Notes: generated from the letters alone by a model not told the origin. A stretch of DNA of 64,000 bases from Arthrobacter sp. zg-Y820 (GCF_030142155.1 NZ_CP126247.1:434001-498000); one strand, 5' to 3'. Counted from the first letter of the stretch, positions 52,079 to 62,694 are shown. Made by a program: numbers and translations.

Positions 52079-54503
52079 GCGCCGGGGTATCCTCCACTAT
52101 TTCCACATCCATGATTCGGTGCACCGACACCACTCTCTCTACGTCCCGGCGGGGGTCAAAGACCCGCACCCGGCCGTCGGTGACTGATAAAGGAACAAAG
52201 ATTTCCTGCCGCTGATTCCCCTGGCCGTCCACCACGCCCATCCGGACCGAGCTTCGGGTCCGGATGGCCTCGCGCAGGATCTCCAGGCCGACGAGCGGCT
52301 CGCTTTCACTGCGGCCGGCCACCGGCGGCCCCTCGCCGCGGAGGGCTGCCAGCTGGTTCGCGACGTCGTCGTCGGTCAGTTCCCAGGGGTTGAGCCGGGT
52401 TTTCGACGTCGGTGCCACAGTCACCGGGGGATGCGCGTGGGACCCGGCCACCGGCCGGGCACGCCCCTCCAGCGCCGGTGCATAGCCGAGCTCGCGCAGG
52501 GTGTAGGAGAGTTCCTGGGCGCTGGCGACCGACCCGACGACGGTGGCCGACAGCCGCACCAGGCCCAGGGAAGCAGTGCGCGGGTCTGCAAGCAGCCCGG
52601 TGAGGCCGTCTTCATCGTCGCTGCGCAGGTAGGACGCCGCGGCGCCCACCCGCAGGCGTCCGTAGCGGGAAGCAGTGTCCTCCACCAGATACTTCAGCGG
52701 CTGGGGAACCTCCGTGGCGGAATGCCGGCGCAGGAAATCCAAGATTCCGGCGGCGTCCTGCCCGGCGTCCAGAGCCCTGCGGATGGAATCAGCTGAGAAC
52801 CGGTAGATCGCGGCCGGCCCCTGGCCCTCGGCGTCGGAGATGGACGCCAACCGGCGCGCGACGCCGGGTTCCAGATAGCCGGGGGCCACCGCAGTCAGGT
52901 CCGCCTGCAGCAGGAACGCGTTCAGCGGTTCCGGAAGAGCATCGCGCAGACGCTCCAGCGCGCCGTCCCAGTCACTGCGGGCCACCGCGGCCCCCAGATC
53001 GGTCAGGGCCCCGGAACCCAGCAGACCCAGCTGGGCTGCTTCCTTTAGGATTCCCGGCACCAAACGCGCGAACCGCCGCTGAAGCCGCGGCTGGTGCCAG
53101 GTCAGGGCGCTGACCAGTGCCTCGGCGTCGAGGGCACCGGTAGTGCCTTCCTCACGGACGTCGTCGTCGGCCAGCTGGGCGAGCATTTCCAGGGCCCGCT
53201 GCCGCACCAGGGGAGCGTCCGGCCGGGACGCCTCAGCGGCCAGGGCATTGATCGCTCCGCCGCCGGGGAGCGGGCTGCCGACCAGCGAGGGGGCACGATC
53301 TGCATCCAGCCAGGCTGAGACCAGTTGCTTCCACTGGTCCTGCCGGTCCGAGGTCAGCCAGCTGCCTTCCGTGGCGCACCACCGCGACGTCGTGACATCC
53401 AGGGACAGCAGCCCGGCCAGGGCGGCAAGTTCGAGCAGCCATGCGGTGGCGGGGGCGTCGATGCGAAGGGCCTCCGAAACGCGGCGCACTTCCCGCACCC
53501 CGACGCCGCCTGAACGGAGGGTGCCGACGGGGGTGGACTTCGCGACCGCCACGAGCTCAGTGACCAGGCGGAGGGTTTCCGCCACTGCGCCGAAGGCGGC
53601 GTTGTCACGGACGTTGTCCGCGACCCGGCGGGTCACCGGAGCCGGTGGTTGGAGCTTGAAATCGGAGACGATGACATGGCCGCGGGACGCCTGCCCCACC
53701 GGACGGGGAAGTTCGACGTGCAGTGCATCCAAGGGAACCAGCAGGCCGCGGGCCATTAGCCACTCCACCGGGGTGGGAGAGGGGTTGTCCAGCACGGCAC
53801 GGCCCATGGCGGCCTTTTTCGGGATGGCGCCGACGGGGGAGTACTTGAAGCGCCGCAGCAGGTCCAGGGTCTGAGCCGGGGCGTCGGCCATCAGCGTTGC
53901 CCAGCCGGCCGGGTCCGACACCAGATGGTGCAGGGAGTGTGCAGCGGTGATGGGGGTGTCGGCCCGCTCCATCGCGATGCCGCTCCGGCGCAGTCCCTCC
54001 ACGATTCCGACCAGACGCTGGCCGAATTCCGGATGCTGCACTGCCAGGGTGGAATACGGGCGGCCCAGGCCCGCCGGATACGCGCCCAGCGCTTCGCCGA
54101 GGACCGCGACGGGCAGATAGAACCGGCGGCCGGCGTCGGCCTTGGGTGCGCCGGGATGGGGTGTGGCACGGCGCAGCAGTGCCAGGGCATGCAGGTGATT
54201 CAGGATGGAATCCAGCGACTTGATGGTCGAACCGGCGATGGCGCTTTTCAGCCATGAAGCGGTGGTGCTGAGGTGGGAGTCCTCGTTGGTGGTCAGGTCG
54301 ACGGCCTCGAGAACCTGCAGCTCCGGAGACGTCAGTTTTTCCAGCGCCCGCTGGACACTGATCCGGGTGGAGGCACGGGCGGCGAGGGCCTGAAAATCGG
54401 GAACCGGGGGCAGGATCAGATCCGGTCTGGCCGCAAGCAATTCACGCAGCTGGTCATCGCTGCGTGCAGCTAGATCTTCGGCTAAAGCTCGGATCGCGGA
54501 CAT
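52071..54503 (-). CDS. Helicase-associated protein (XPB/Ssl2 N-terminal-like domain)
   Basis: An 810-residue protein of the helicase XPB/Ssl2 N-terminal domain group. The first 30 residues resemble the LAARSDDQLRELLAARPDLI winged-helix start. A long helical middle carries repeated winged-helix-like units, and the end is TRSSVRMGVVDGQGN ... RVFDPRRDVERVVSVHRI, a WYL-like strand pattern. It has no ATPase motifs. The ATG at 54503 is chosen with GGAG upstream; a GTG at 54512 would add three residues. It is coupled to the helicase by an 8 bp overlap and is likely its DNA-binding or loading partner. Confidence 0.85.
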   Translation of the reverse strand: MSAIRALAEDLAARSDDQLRELLAARPDLILPPVPDFQALAARASTRISVQRALEKLTSPELQVLEAVDLTTNEDSHLSTTASWLKSAIAGSTIKSLDSILNHLHALALLRRATPHPGAPKADAGRRFYLPVAVLGEALGAYPAGLGRPYSTLAVQHPEFGQRLVGIVEGLRRSGIAMERADTPITAAHSLHHLVSDPAGWATLMADAPAQTLDLLRRFKYSPVGAIPKKAAMGRAVLDNPSPTPVEWLMARGLLVPLDALHVELPRPVGQASRGHVIVSDFKLQPPAPVTRRVADNVRDNAAFGAVAETLRLVTELVAVAKSTPVGTLRSGGVGVREVRRVSEALRIDAPATAWLLELAALAGLLSLDVTTSRWCATEGSWLTSDRQDQWKQLVSAWLDADRAPSLVGSPLPGGGAINALAAEASRPDAPLVRQRALEMLAQLADDDVREEGTTGALDAEALVSALTWHQPRLQRRFARLVPGILKEAAQLGLLGSGALTDLGAAVARSDWDGALERLRDALPEPLNAFLLQADLTAVAPGYLEPGVARRLASISDAEGQGPAAIYRFSADSIRRALDAGQDAAGILDFLRRHSATEVPQPLKYLVEDTASRYGRLRVGAAASYLRSDDEDGLTGLLADPRTASLGLVRLSATVVGSVASAQELSYTLRELGYAPALEGRARPVAGSHAHPPVTVAPTSKTRLNPWELTDDDVANQLAALRGEGPPVAGRSESEPLVGLEILREAIRTRSSVRMGVVDGQGNQRQEIFVPLSVTDGRVRVFDPRRDVERVVSVHRIMDVEIVEDTPAHG

Positions 54504-54542
54504 CGTCTCCACGTTACCCGACGCGGCAGCAAAATGGACGGA

Positions 54543-54806
54543 TCAGCCGCGTCGCCTGCGGCGGATTCCATCAATTACCAGGCCTGCCATTAGGAGGAAT
54601 GCGACGGGGAGGCCGTAAAAGGCGCCAGCGGCGAAGCCCGGCCAGACGCTCTCTCCGCGCAGTCCCGAGAGCAGGACGGCACAGAGGCAGAGCAATCCCG
54701 CCACCGCGATCAGGGCCGCCGCTCCGGTCAGGATCCGGCGCCACCGCGGCCCTTCCGGTGCAGTTCGGTGCGGTGCCCGTCCGGGGGAAGGTGTGCTGGT
54801 GTCCAT
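54543..54806 (-). CDS. Hypothetical two-helix membrane protein
   Basis: An 87-residue protein: a Pro/Arg-rich cytoplasmic start (STPSPGRAPHRTAPEGPRWRR), helix 1 (ILTGAAALIAVAGLLCLCAVLL), helix 2 (GFAAGAFYGLPVAFLLMAGLVI) and a basic end (DGIRRRRRG) that keeps both ends inside. The family is not recognised. It lies 37 bp upstream of the helicase-associated gene on the same strand. Confidence 0.65.
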   Translation of the reverse strand: MDTSTPSPGRAPHRTAPEGPRWRRILTGAAALIAVAGLLCLCAVLLSGLRGESVWPGFAAGAFYGLPVAFLLMAGLVIDGIRRRRRG

Positions 54807-54900
54807 GGCGCTTAACGCTAACAGCGGAAATGAGCCGGTCCAAAGGCCCGGCACCGGGAACGAATACCCGGGCGGGATATTCTAAAGGAAACAGACTTCC

Positions 54901-54925
54901 CCGTAGTATCTCTCCCGTAGTATCT
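54901..54925. repeat. 11 bp direct repeat upstream of the second cold shock gene
   Basis: CCGTAGTATCT occurs at 54901-54911 and 54915-54925 (period 14). It lies about 140 bp before the cold shock gene, where promoter elements would be expected, and may be a doubled regulator site or slippage. Confidence 0.85.
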
Positions 54926-55065
54926 GGAAGAACAGCATCTGGACGAACCCAGTACCTCTGGGAGTACCGGGCCGTGGACTCCGGCACACGGCTGGCACTG
55001 CGGGTTGCGGAACACTGCGGCAGTTTCTGCTGCCGCACTCATTAGCTAAGAACGAGGTAACCGAA

Positions 55066-55449
55066 GTGCCCATCGGCAAGGTCAAGTGGTTCGACACTGG
55101 TAAAGGTTTTGGGTTCCTGGCCACGGACGAGGGACAGGAAGTTTTCCTTCATGCCTCGGCCCTTCCGCCCGGTGTGACCGAGGTGAAGCCGGGTACCCGA
55201 ATGGAGTTCGGCGTAGCCGACGGCCGCCGGGGACCGCAGGCGCTTTCGGCCCGCATCCTGGAGGCCCCGCCGTCGGTGGCTCGGGCCACGCGCAAGAGCG
55301 CCGACGACATGGCTGTTATTACTGAAGACCTTATTAAACTGTTGGATGCAGTCTCGAACGGCCTGCGCAAGGGCCGTTACCCCGACAAGAAGCATGCCAC
55401 CAAGGTTGCGGCCGTTCTGCGCGCCGTTGCCGATGATCTGGACGTATAA
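55066..55449 (+). CDS. Cold shock domain protein with C-terminal extension
   Basis: A 127-residue protein. Residues 1-67 are a cold shock domain (GKVKWFDTGKGFGFLATDEG as RNP1, VFLHASAL as RNP2). Residues 68-127 form an extra helical part (AVITEDLIKLLDAVSNGLRKG, KKHATKVAAVLRAVADDLDV) absent from plain CspA. The start is a GTG with GAGGTAACCGAA upstream. It is followed 14 bp later by DUF3027, a pairing common in Micrococcales. Confidence 0.92.
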   Translation: MPIGKVKWFDTGKGFGFLATDEGQEVFLHASALPPGVTEVKPGTRMEFGVADGRRGPQALSARILEAPPSVARATRKSADDMAVITEDLIKLLDAVSNGLRKGRYPDKKHATKVAAVLRAVADDLDV

Positions 55450-55463
55450 GGCGGAGCCGCTGC

Positions 55464-56075
55464 ATGACCATGAGCGCAACATCATCCTCTGAAGCTGTTA
55501 CTGAGCAAACCTCCCGGAATGAACCAGCCTCCTCGGCTGAGCAGGCTGAATCAGCTCCGGCGAAGGCACCCAGGCGCGCTGTGCGCCGTCCGTCCAAACC
55601 TGATGCCCTGCTGGCCGCTGCAGTCGAGACGGCCCGGGCCGGGCTCCTGGAAGTGGTTCCGGCTGAGCAGATCGGCACCTACGCGGGGGCCTTCCCCGAC
55701 GCCGAACGCCTGGTCACGCACCGTTTCGAGGCGCTGCGTCCGGGGTACAACGGCTGGCAGTGGTACGCCACGGTAGCGCGCGTGCCGCGCGGCAAGGTGG
55801 CCACGGTCTGCGAAGTCGGGCTGTTGCCGTCGGAAAACGCGGTCCTGGCCCCGGAATGGGTGCCGTGGTCGGACCGGCTGCGCCCGGAAGACGTCGCGGC
55901 GGAGGAAGCTGCCCAGGCGCAGGAGCGCGCCGCTGCGCTCGCTGAAGCCGGGGACAATCATTCCGGGAACGACGGCGCACCGGACAATCATTCCGGGAAT
56001 GACGACACGAATGACGACGGCGGTGCGGAACCCCCTGCCGGCCGCGACAAGGCAGGAACCCGGGAGGACTACTAG
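55464..56075 (+). CDS. DUF3027 protein
   Basis: A 203-residue actinobacterial protein. The conserved core (about 50-150) reads DALLAAAVETARAGLLEV, HRFEALRPGYNGWQWYATVARVPRGK and VLLPSENA-like LLPSENAVLAPEWVPWSDRLRPED. N- and C-terminal arms are acidic and disordered, and DNHSGND is written twice near the end. The W-x-W core suggests a nucleic acid or protein surface, but no function is known. Probably co-transcribed with the cold shock gene. Confidence 0.85.
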   Translation: MTMSATSSSEAVTEQTSRNEPASSAEQAESAPAKAPRRAVRRPSKPDALLAAAVETARAGLLEVVPAEQIGTYAGAFPDAERLVTHRFEALRPGYNGWQWYATVARVPRGKVATVCEVGLLPSENAVLAPEWVPWSDRLRPEDVAAEEAAQAQERAAALAEAGDNHSGNDGAPDNHSGNDDTNDDGGAEPPAGRDKAGTREDY

Positions 56076-56130
56076 TCCAGTGGGTCCGGGGGCAGGCGTC
56101 ATCCACAATTCCTTAGGCCGGTGGTGAACG

Positions 56131-57405
56131 GTGTTCCGTTCGCTTCGGCTCTTTAACTACCGCATCTGGTTTCTGGGCGCCTTGGTGTCGAACATCGGCA
56201 CCTGGATGCAGCGGACCGCCCAGGACTGGCTGGTTTACGACATCCTCACGGAGCAGGATGCGGCCGCCATGGGCATCGTCATGGCGCTGCAGCTCGGCCC
56301 GCAGCTGTTGCTGGCACCGTGGGCCGGGCTGATCGCCGACACCTACAACCGGCGAAAGGTACTGCTCTTCACCCAGGTGGCCATGGCCGCACTGGGCCTG
56401 GGGCTGGGGGTGCTGGTGCTCTCCGGGGCCGCCCAGCTGTGGCATGTCTACGCCTTTGCCCTGGCACTGGGCGTGGTCTCGGCAGTGGATGCACCGGCAC
56501 GGCAGAGTTTCGTCTCGGAAGTCGTCGAAGAAACTGACCTGCCCAACGCCGTCGCACTGAACAGCGCCTCCTTTAACGGTGCACGCATGGTTGGTCCGGC
56601 TGTGGCCGGCCTGCTCACGGTCGCCGTGGGGCCGGGCTGGGTCTTCCTCATCAATACCCTGACCTTTGCGGCGATGGTCCTGGCGCTGCTCAAGATGCGC
56701 AGCAGCGAACTGCGGGTCCTGCCCAAGTCGCCTCCGGGGAAGGGCCGCATCAGGGCTGGGCTGCGGTATGTCCGCTACCGCCCCGACCTGATGATGGTGC
56801 TGCTGGCCATTTTCATTGTCGGCACCTTCGGACTGAACTTCGCGGTCTACATCGCGGCCATGGCCCGCACCGAGTTTGGGCAGGACGCCGGAGTCTTCGG
56901 GCTGCTGAACTCAGTGATGGCCATCGGATCCGTGTCCGGGGCGCTGCTCTCGGCACGGAGGGACAAACCCCGGCTGCGGTTTATCTTCGGAGCGGCCGGA
57001 GCGTTCGGGCTGGCCTGCCTGCTTGCCGCCGCAGCTCCCACGCTGCTGTGGTTTGCGCTCTCCCTGATTCCGGTGGGTCTTTTTGCCCTGACGCTGATGA
57101 CCAGTGCCAACGCCTATGTCCAGACAACCACCGAACCGGTGATGCGCGGACGAGTCATGGCGCTGTACTTCGCCATCTTCATGGGCGGCACGCCCCTCGG
57201 TGCCCCGCTGGTGGGCTGGGTGTCCAACAGCTTTGGCCCGCGCTGGAGCTTGGGGGTCGCTGCGGCTTCGGGCCTGATCGCGGCGCTGCTGGGCTTTATT
57301 TGGGCCTGGCGGTCACATCACTTGCGCATTTCCTATGACCGCACGCGGCCCCGCCGGCTGCATCTGACCACTCGTGAAACGGATCCTGACCCGGACACGG
57401 TGTAG
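56131..57405 (+). CDS. MFS transporter (EntS/MFS_3 type)
   Basis: A 424-residue, 12-helix major facilitator: RSLRLFNYRIWFLGALVSNIGTWMQ near the start, and APWAGLIADTYNRRKVLL as the loop 2-3 motif. An efflux role for drugs or siderophore-like molecules is typical. The start is a GTG at 56131; an upstream in-frame ATG is absent. A strong terminator lies downstream, before the convergent serC gene. Confidence 0.9.
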   Translation: MFRSLRLFNYRIWFLGALVSNIGTWMQRTAQDWLVYDILTEQDAAAMGIVMALQLGPQLLLAPWAGLIADTYNRRKVLLFTQVAMAALGLGLGVLVLSGAAQLWHVYAFALALGVVSAVDAPARQSFVSEVVEETDLPNAVALNSASFNGARMVGPAVAGLLTVAVGPGWVFLINTLTFAAMVLALLKMRSSELRVLPKSPPGKGRIRAGLRYVRYRPDLMMVLLAIFIVGTFGLNFAVYIAAMARTEFGQDAGVFGLLNSVMAIGSVSGALLSARRDKPRLRFIFGAAGAFGLACLLAAAAPTLLWFALSLIPVGLFALTLMTSANAYVQTTTEPVMRGRVMALYFAIFMGGTPLGAPLVGWVSNSFGPRWSLGVAAASGLIAALLGFIWAWRSHHLRISYDRTRPRRLHLTTRETDPDPDTV

Positions 57406-57460
57406 TTGACACGGTGCAGTGTCCTGCCCTGCTGAACCGCGGTGCCGGTTCGGGCAAGCA

Positions 57461-57490
57461 AAAGGCCGGCCGCGGAAGCGGCCGGCCTTT
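57461..57490. terminator. Bidirectional terminator between convergent MFS and serC genes
   Basis: AAAGGCCGGCCGC (57461-57473), GGAA loop, GCGGCCGGCCTTT (57478-57490). The 13 bp stem starts with AAA and ends with TTT, so it can serve both strands. Confidence 0.85.
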
Positions 57491-57544
57491 CATCTGGGCC
57501 GGAAGTTCTTGGGCCTGGAGTTCTTAGGCCGGGATGTCTTTGAG

Positions 57545-59615
<2,071 letters not shown>

Positions 59616-59697
59616 CGGAATGGTCTCTTTTGTCGGGCTTCCCCTATAGTGACTAACTGACGTTGAAATAACACCGTTATCCGGGCCTTACGCCGAA

Positions 59698-59890
59698 CCC
59701 TGCCACTGGCCCGGAATTGCATACCGTTCAGGCAGGGGCGGAGGACCCATCAACTGGCAGCCACAGCTGCCTTGGGGTGAAGCCTCCAGCATCAGCACAC
59801 CGCCGCGTACGCCGCGGCCTGTGGTGAGTGGGGGCCGAGTATTCTCTACTCGAATCCGACAGCTAACTTCGCAGGCATATGAGAGAGGTA
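59698..59890 (+). ncRNA. c-di-AMP riboswitch (ydaO-yuaA class) upstream of the M23 peptidase gene
   Basis: CCCTGCC (59698-59704) pairs with GGCAGGG (59731-59737), then GGAGGACCCA, a GGCAGC/GCTGCC hairpin, TTGGGGTGAA and CCTCC, and the class signature CGAATCCGACAGCTAACTTC (59850-59869) followed by GCAGGCATATGAGAGAGG. The order of elements matches the ydaO-yuaA consensus. The final GAGAGAGG is also the ribosome binding site of the TTG start at 59895, so ligand binding probably hides it. In actinobacteria this class precedes cell-wall hydrolase genes. Confidence 0.85.
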
Positions 59891-59894
59891 TACC

Positions 59895-60668
59895 TTGTCG
59901 AAGCATGCTGCCCCGGGCAGGCGCCGCGCGTCCGCTCCGGTTACGGCCCCGCGCCCACGGAACGGCCAACCATCGGGCCGCCGCCGGGCCGAAACAAAAC
60001 CCAGCTCCTTCGGTGGTGCAGCCCAGAAAGTTGCCATCACCGCCGCGACGTCGGGCCTGATCCTTACCGTCGCCCTCCCCACTACCGCAGCGGTCCCTGA
60101 GCCGGTCGAAGAGATGCAGACCGCAGCCGTTGAGGAAGCAGTGGTGGTTTCCGCTGACCCCAATGCAACAGTTGAGTTCGAACGCGCCGCGCTGACCAGC
60201 AAGTCCGATCCGGATGCGAAGCTGCGCCAGGTCGTCGTGGCTGCGGGCAGTGAAGTTGCCGCGGGCGCCGCCAAGGGGACCCTGGCCACACCGCTGGCCT
60301 CGGATCTGGTTCAGACCTCAGGGTTCGGCTACCGGGTCAGCCCCATCACCGGCAGCGCCGGCGAACTGCACCGCGGCCAGGACTTCGCCGCGGCCTGCGG
60401 CACCGATGTTACGGCCGCTGCCTCCGGAACGGTGACCTTTGCCGGCTGGCACGGCGGCGGCGGCGGAAACCGCGTCGTCGTGGACCACGGCAACGGCGTG
60501 GAGACCACCTACAACCACATGTCCAACCTTGCGGTTGGCGTTGGCGCCACGGTGGAGCGCGGAGACCTGGTGGGTGCCAGCGGCACCACGGGCGCGTCCA
60601 CCGGCTGCCACCTGCACTTTGAGGTCATGGTTAACGGCGACGTAGTGGACCCGTTGGGCTGGCTGTAA
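59895..60668 (+). CDS. M23-family (LytM) cell-wall peptidase
   Basis: A 257-residue exported peptidase. A long basic N-terminus (residues 1-45) precedes a signal helix (VAITAATSGLILTVALPTTAAV, cleavage likely near AAVPEP). The LytM domain follows: HRGQD with His159 and Asp163 as zinc ligands, and the HxH motif CHLHF (His239, His241). It cuts peptide bridges of peptidoglycan outside the cell. It starts with a TTG directly behind the riboswitch. A perfect hairpin 65 bp after the stop probably ends the message. Confidence 0.9.
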   Translation: MSKHAAPGRRRASAPVTAPRPRNGQPSGRRRAETKPSSFGGAAQKVAITAATSGLILTVALPTTAAVPEPVEEMQTAAVEEAVVVSADPNATVEFERAALTSKSDPDAKLRQVVVAAGSEVAAGAAKGTLATPLASDLVQTSGFGYRVSPITGSAGELHRGQDFAAACGTDVTAAASGTVTFAGWHGGGGGNRVVVDHGNGVETTYNHMSNLAVGVGATVERGDLVGASGTTGASTGCHLHFEVMVNGDVVDPLGWL

Positions 60669-60733
60669 CCGCAGGTAAACCATTCCGTGACCGGAACGTG
60701 ACATTGGTCAAATGTTGTTGTACGCTCTTCCTC

Positions 60734-60760
60734 GTGCCCGATCGGCCAAAGATCGGGCAC
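60734..60760 (+). terminator. Hairpin after the M23 peptidase gene
   Basis: GTGCCCGATC, GGCCAAA loop, GATCGGGCAC: a perfect 10 bp stem. No T run follows. It separates the M23 message from the second riboswitch. Confidence 0.6.
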
Positions 60761-60779
60761 TCTCGAACAGATCGCCGAG

Positions 60780-60947
60780 CTCTGCCACTGTTTGAGATCC
60801 GTTCGCAACATCGCATGGCAGAGGCGGGGGAACCACATTCGGGTTTCGCAAGAAACCCTAGGGGTTAAGTTGCACGGGCCTGGCGGTCCAGCAACCGGGT
60901 GACTCCCATCCGAATCCGACAGCTCACCTCGTAGGCATTGGGAGAGG
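60780..60947 (+). ncRNA. c-di-AMP riboswitch (ydaO-yuaA class) upstream of the NlpC/P60 genes
   Basis: CTCTGCCA (60780-60787) pairs with TGGCAGAG (60816-60823), then GCGGGGGAACCA, a GGGTTT/AAACCC hairpin, AGGGGTTAAG, GTTGC/GCAAC pairing and GGTGACTCCC. The signature CCGAATCCGACAGCTCACCT (60910-60929) is followed by CGTAGGCATTGGGAGAGG. It is the best match in the window to the class. The last GGAGAGG also serves as the ribosome binding site of the GTG start at 60955. Confidence 0.9.
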
Positions 60948-60954
60948 CAAACTT

Positions 60955-61824
60955 GTGTCATCAGTAGCTCATGGCCGTCGTCGCGCGGCCACCACCCAGA
61001 CGAGCCCAATTTCAGCACTATCCCGGGCCGTTACCTCCAACGCTGGAACCATTGGCCGCCAGGCCGCAGTCGTCGTCGCCGCTTCCGGCCTCGTACTGGC
61101 CGCGGGCCTTCCCGCCCAGGCAGCCGCCAACACCGATCGCCAGGCACTGGAAGCCACGCCGCTGAGCGTCGTGACCTCCACCGGAGCCGTTTCGGTTTCC
61201 GCGCAGGCGCCGTTTGAACTGGCAACGCTGGAATCCGTTTCCTCGGTTTCCGGAGCCGACTACCGCGCGCAGGTTGCAGCAGACGAAGCCGCCGCCGCCG
61301 CCGCAGTTGTTGCACAGGAGCAGGCAGCAGCGCAGGCAAAGCAGGCTGCCGCCCTTCAGGCCCAGCAGGCCGCCGTGAGCACCAAGGCCTACGCAGCCCC
61401 GGCAGTCGCAGCCTCTGCAGCCGCAGCCCCGGCAGCCGCAGCCCCCGCTGCGGCACCTTCCGCCGGCCCGGCCGCCCCCGCAGCAGCGACGCCGGCTCCG
61501 GCCCCCGTCGCCTCCAGCGGAGCAGGCGCGGCCCTCGTGGCCTCCGCCTACAGCCAGATCGGCGTTGCGCAGGACTGCACCGCCATGGTTGAGAAGGCGC
61601 TTCGTTCCATCGGTAAGTCCGTGGGAGACCTTGCACCGGCACAGTTCTACGCCTACGGCTCGGTTGTCGGCTCTCCCCAGCCCGGTGACCTCGTCATCAC
61701 TTCCGGCCACGTAGCGATCTACGTCGGCAACGGCCAGGTCATCAGCGGCGGCTTCGACGGCATGAACACCGTGCTGCACCCGCTGTCCTACCTCGGCGGC
61801 GCAAGCTTCGTCCGCGTCAGCTAA
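60955..61824 (+). CDS. NlpC/P60-family cell-wall hydrolase A
   Basis: A 289-residue exported protein: basic start, signal helix (AAVVVAASGLVLAAGLPAQA), a coiled and Ala/Gln-rich region (about 100-145), an Ala/Pro linker (about 148-188) and an NlpC/P60 domain with catalytic Cys208 (AQDCTAMVEKAL) and His252 (SGHVAIYVGNG). It hydrolyses peptidoglycan stem peptides. The start is a GTG directly behind the riboswitch. The next gene is a paralogue with the same signal helix, pointing to tandem duplication. Confidence 0.9.
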   Translation: MSSVAHGRRRAATTQTSPISALSRAVTSNAGTIGRQAAVVVAASGLVLAAGLPAQAAANTDRQALEATPLSVVTSTGAVSVSAQAPFELATLESVSSVSGADYRAQVAADEAAAAAAVVAQEQAAAQAKQAAALQAQQAAVSTKAYAAPAVAASAAAAPAAAAPAAAPSAGPAAPAAATPAPAPVASSGAGAALVASAYSQIGVAQDCTAMVEKALRSIGKSVGDLAPAQFYAYGSVVGSPQPGDLVITSGHVAIYVGNGQVISGGFDGMNTVLHPLSYLGGASFVRVS

Positions 61825-61857
61825 GCCCAGTTGTCACCTAACGGAGATCGCAGCCGC

Positions 61858-62694
61858 ATGACATCGACAACTGAGCGCGCCCGCCACCGGGCGCCGGTGG
61901 CACGTACCGCACCGCTGACCGCACTGGCCCAGGCAATGACCGCCAACGCGGGAACTGTCGGACGCCAGGCAGCTGTCGTCGTCGCCGCCTCGGGACTTGT
62001 CCTGAGCACCGGCGTCGCCGCCAACGCTTCCGGATCAGACCTGGTCCGCAACGTCCAGACCAGCACCCTGGACCTGTCCTCGGCTGCTCCGCTGACAGTT
62101 CCGGAAACCGCAACGGTGAACTTTGACCGACCGGCAGTGGCCGGCGTCATCGTGGCCCCCGAGCCTGCGCCGCAGGCCCAGGTTGCCGTTCAGGCCCGGC
62201 CGGCGGCAACGCTGGACGCAGCCGCGCCAGGTGAAGCACTCGCAGCCCAGCCGGGTGAAGCACTCGCAGCCCAGCCGGGTGAAGCACTCGCAGCCGTGCC
62301 GGCCGCGGGTGCGGCTGCTCCGGCTGTGGCTGCTCCCGCCCGGCAGGAAGCCCCTGCTGCGTCGTCGGGCACCGCAGCGATTATCGCAGCGGCCGCCTAC
62401 GCACAGCTGGGCGTCTCGCAGGACTGCACCATGCTGGTAACCAATTCGCTGGCTGCAGCAGGCATCAGCTTCCACGACTGGCCCGCCGGCTACCTGTCAC
62501 TGGGCAGCACCGTCAGCGCTTCGCAGGCCGTTGCCGGCGACCTGATCTACTACGCCGACGGCGGCATGGGCATGGCTCACATTGCTGTCTACATTGGCAA
62601 CGGCCAGGCCATCCACGGCGGATACAACGGTGGTTCCACCGTTGTTGCGCCGGCCGAGCTGGGCTCCGGCGGAGTTTACATCCGGGTCGGCTAG
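61858..62694 (+). CDS. NlpC/P60-family cell-wall hydrolase B
   Basis: A 278-residue paralogue of the gene before it: signal helix AAVVVAASGLVLSTGVAANA, an Ala/Pro linker with three PGEALAAQ-type repeats (residues 124-147), and an NlpC/P60 domain with Cys190 (SQDCTMLV) and His241 (MAHIAVYIGNG). The ATG at 61858 is preferred to a TTG at 61831. With only 33 bp between the genes and a GGAG upstream, it should be read on the same message and so fall under the second riboswitch. A terminator follows. Confidence 0.9.
   Translation: MTSTTERARHRAPVARTAPLTALAQAMTANAGTVGRQAAVVVAASGLVLSTGVAANASGSDLVRNVQTSTLDLSSAAPLTVPETATVNFDRPAVAGVIVAPEPAPQAQVAVQARPAATLDAAAPGEALAAQPGEALAAQPGEALAAVPAAGAAAPAVAAPARQEAPAASSGTAAIIAAAAYAQLGVSQDCTMLVTNSLAAAGISFHDWPAGYLSLGSTVSASQAVAGDLIYYADGGMGMAHIAVYIGNGQAIHGGYNGGSTVVAPAELGSGGVYIRVG
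62227..62298 (+). repeat. 24 bp coding tandem repeat in hydrolase B
   Basis: Three nearly identical units, each beginning with a codon pair for Pro-Gly (cca/ccg ggt) and encoding PGEALAAQ; the last ends AAVP. The units lie in the Ala/Pro linker between signal peptide and catalytic domain. Confidence 0.95.
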
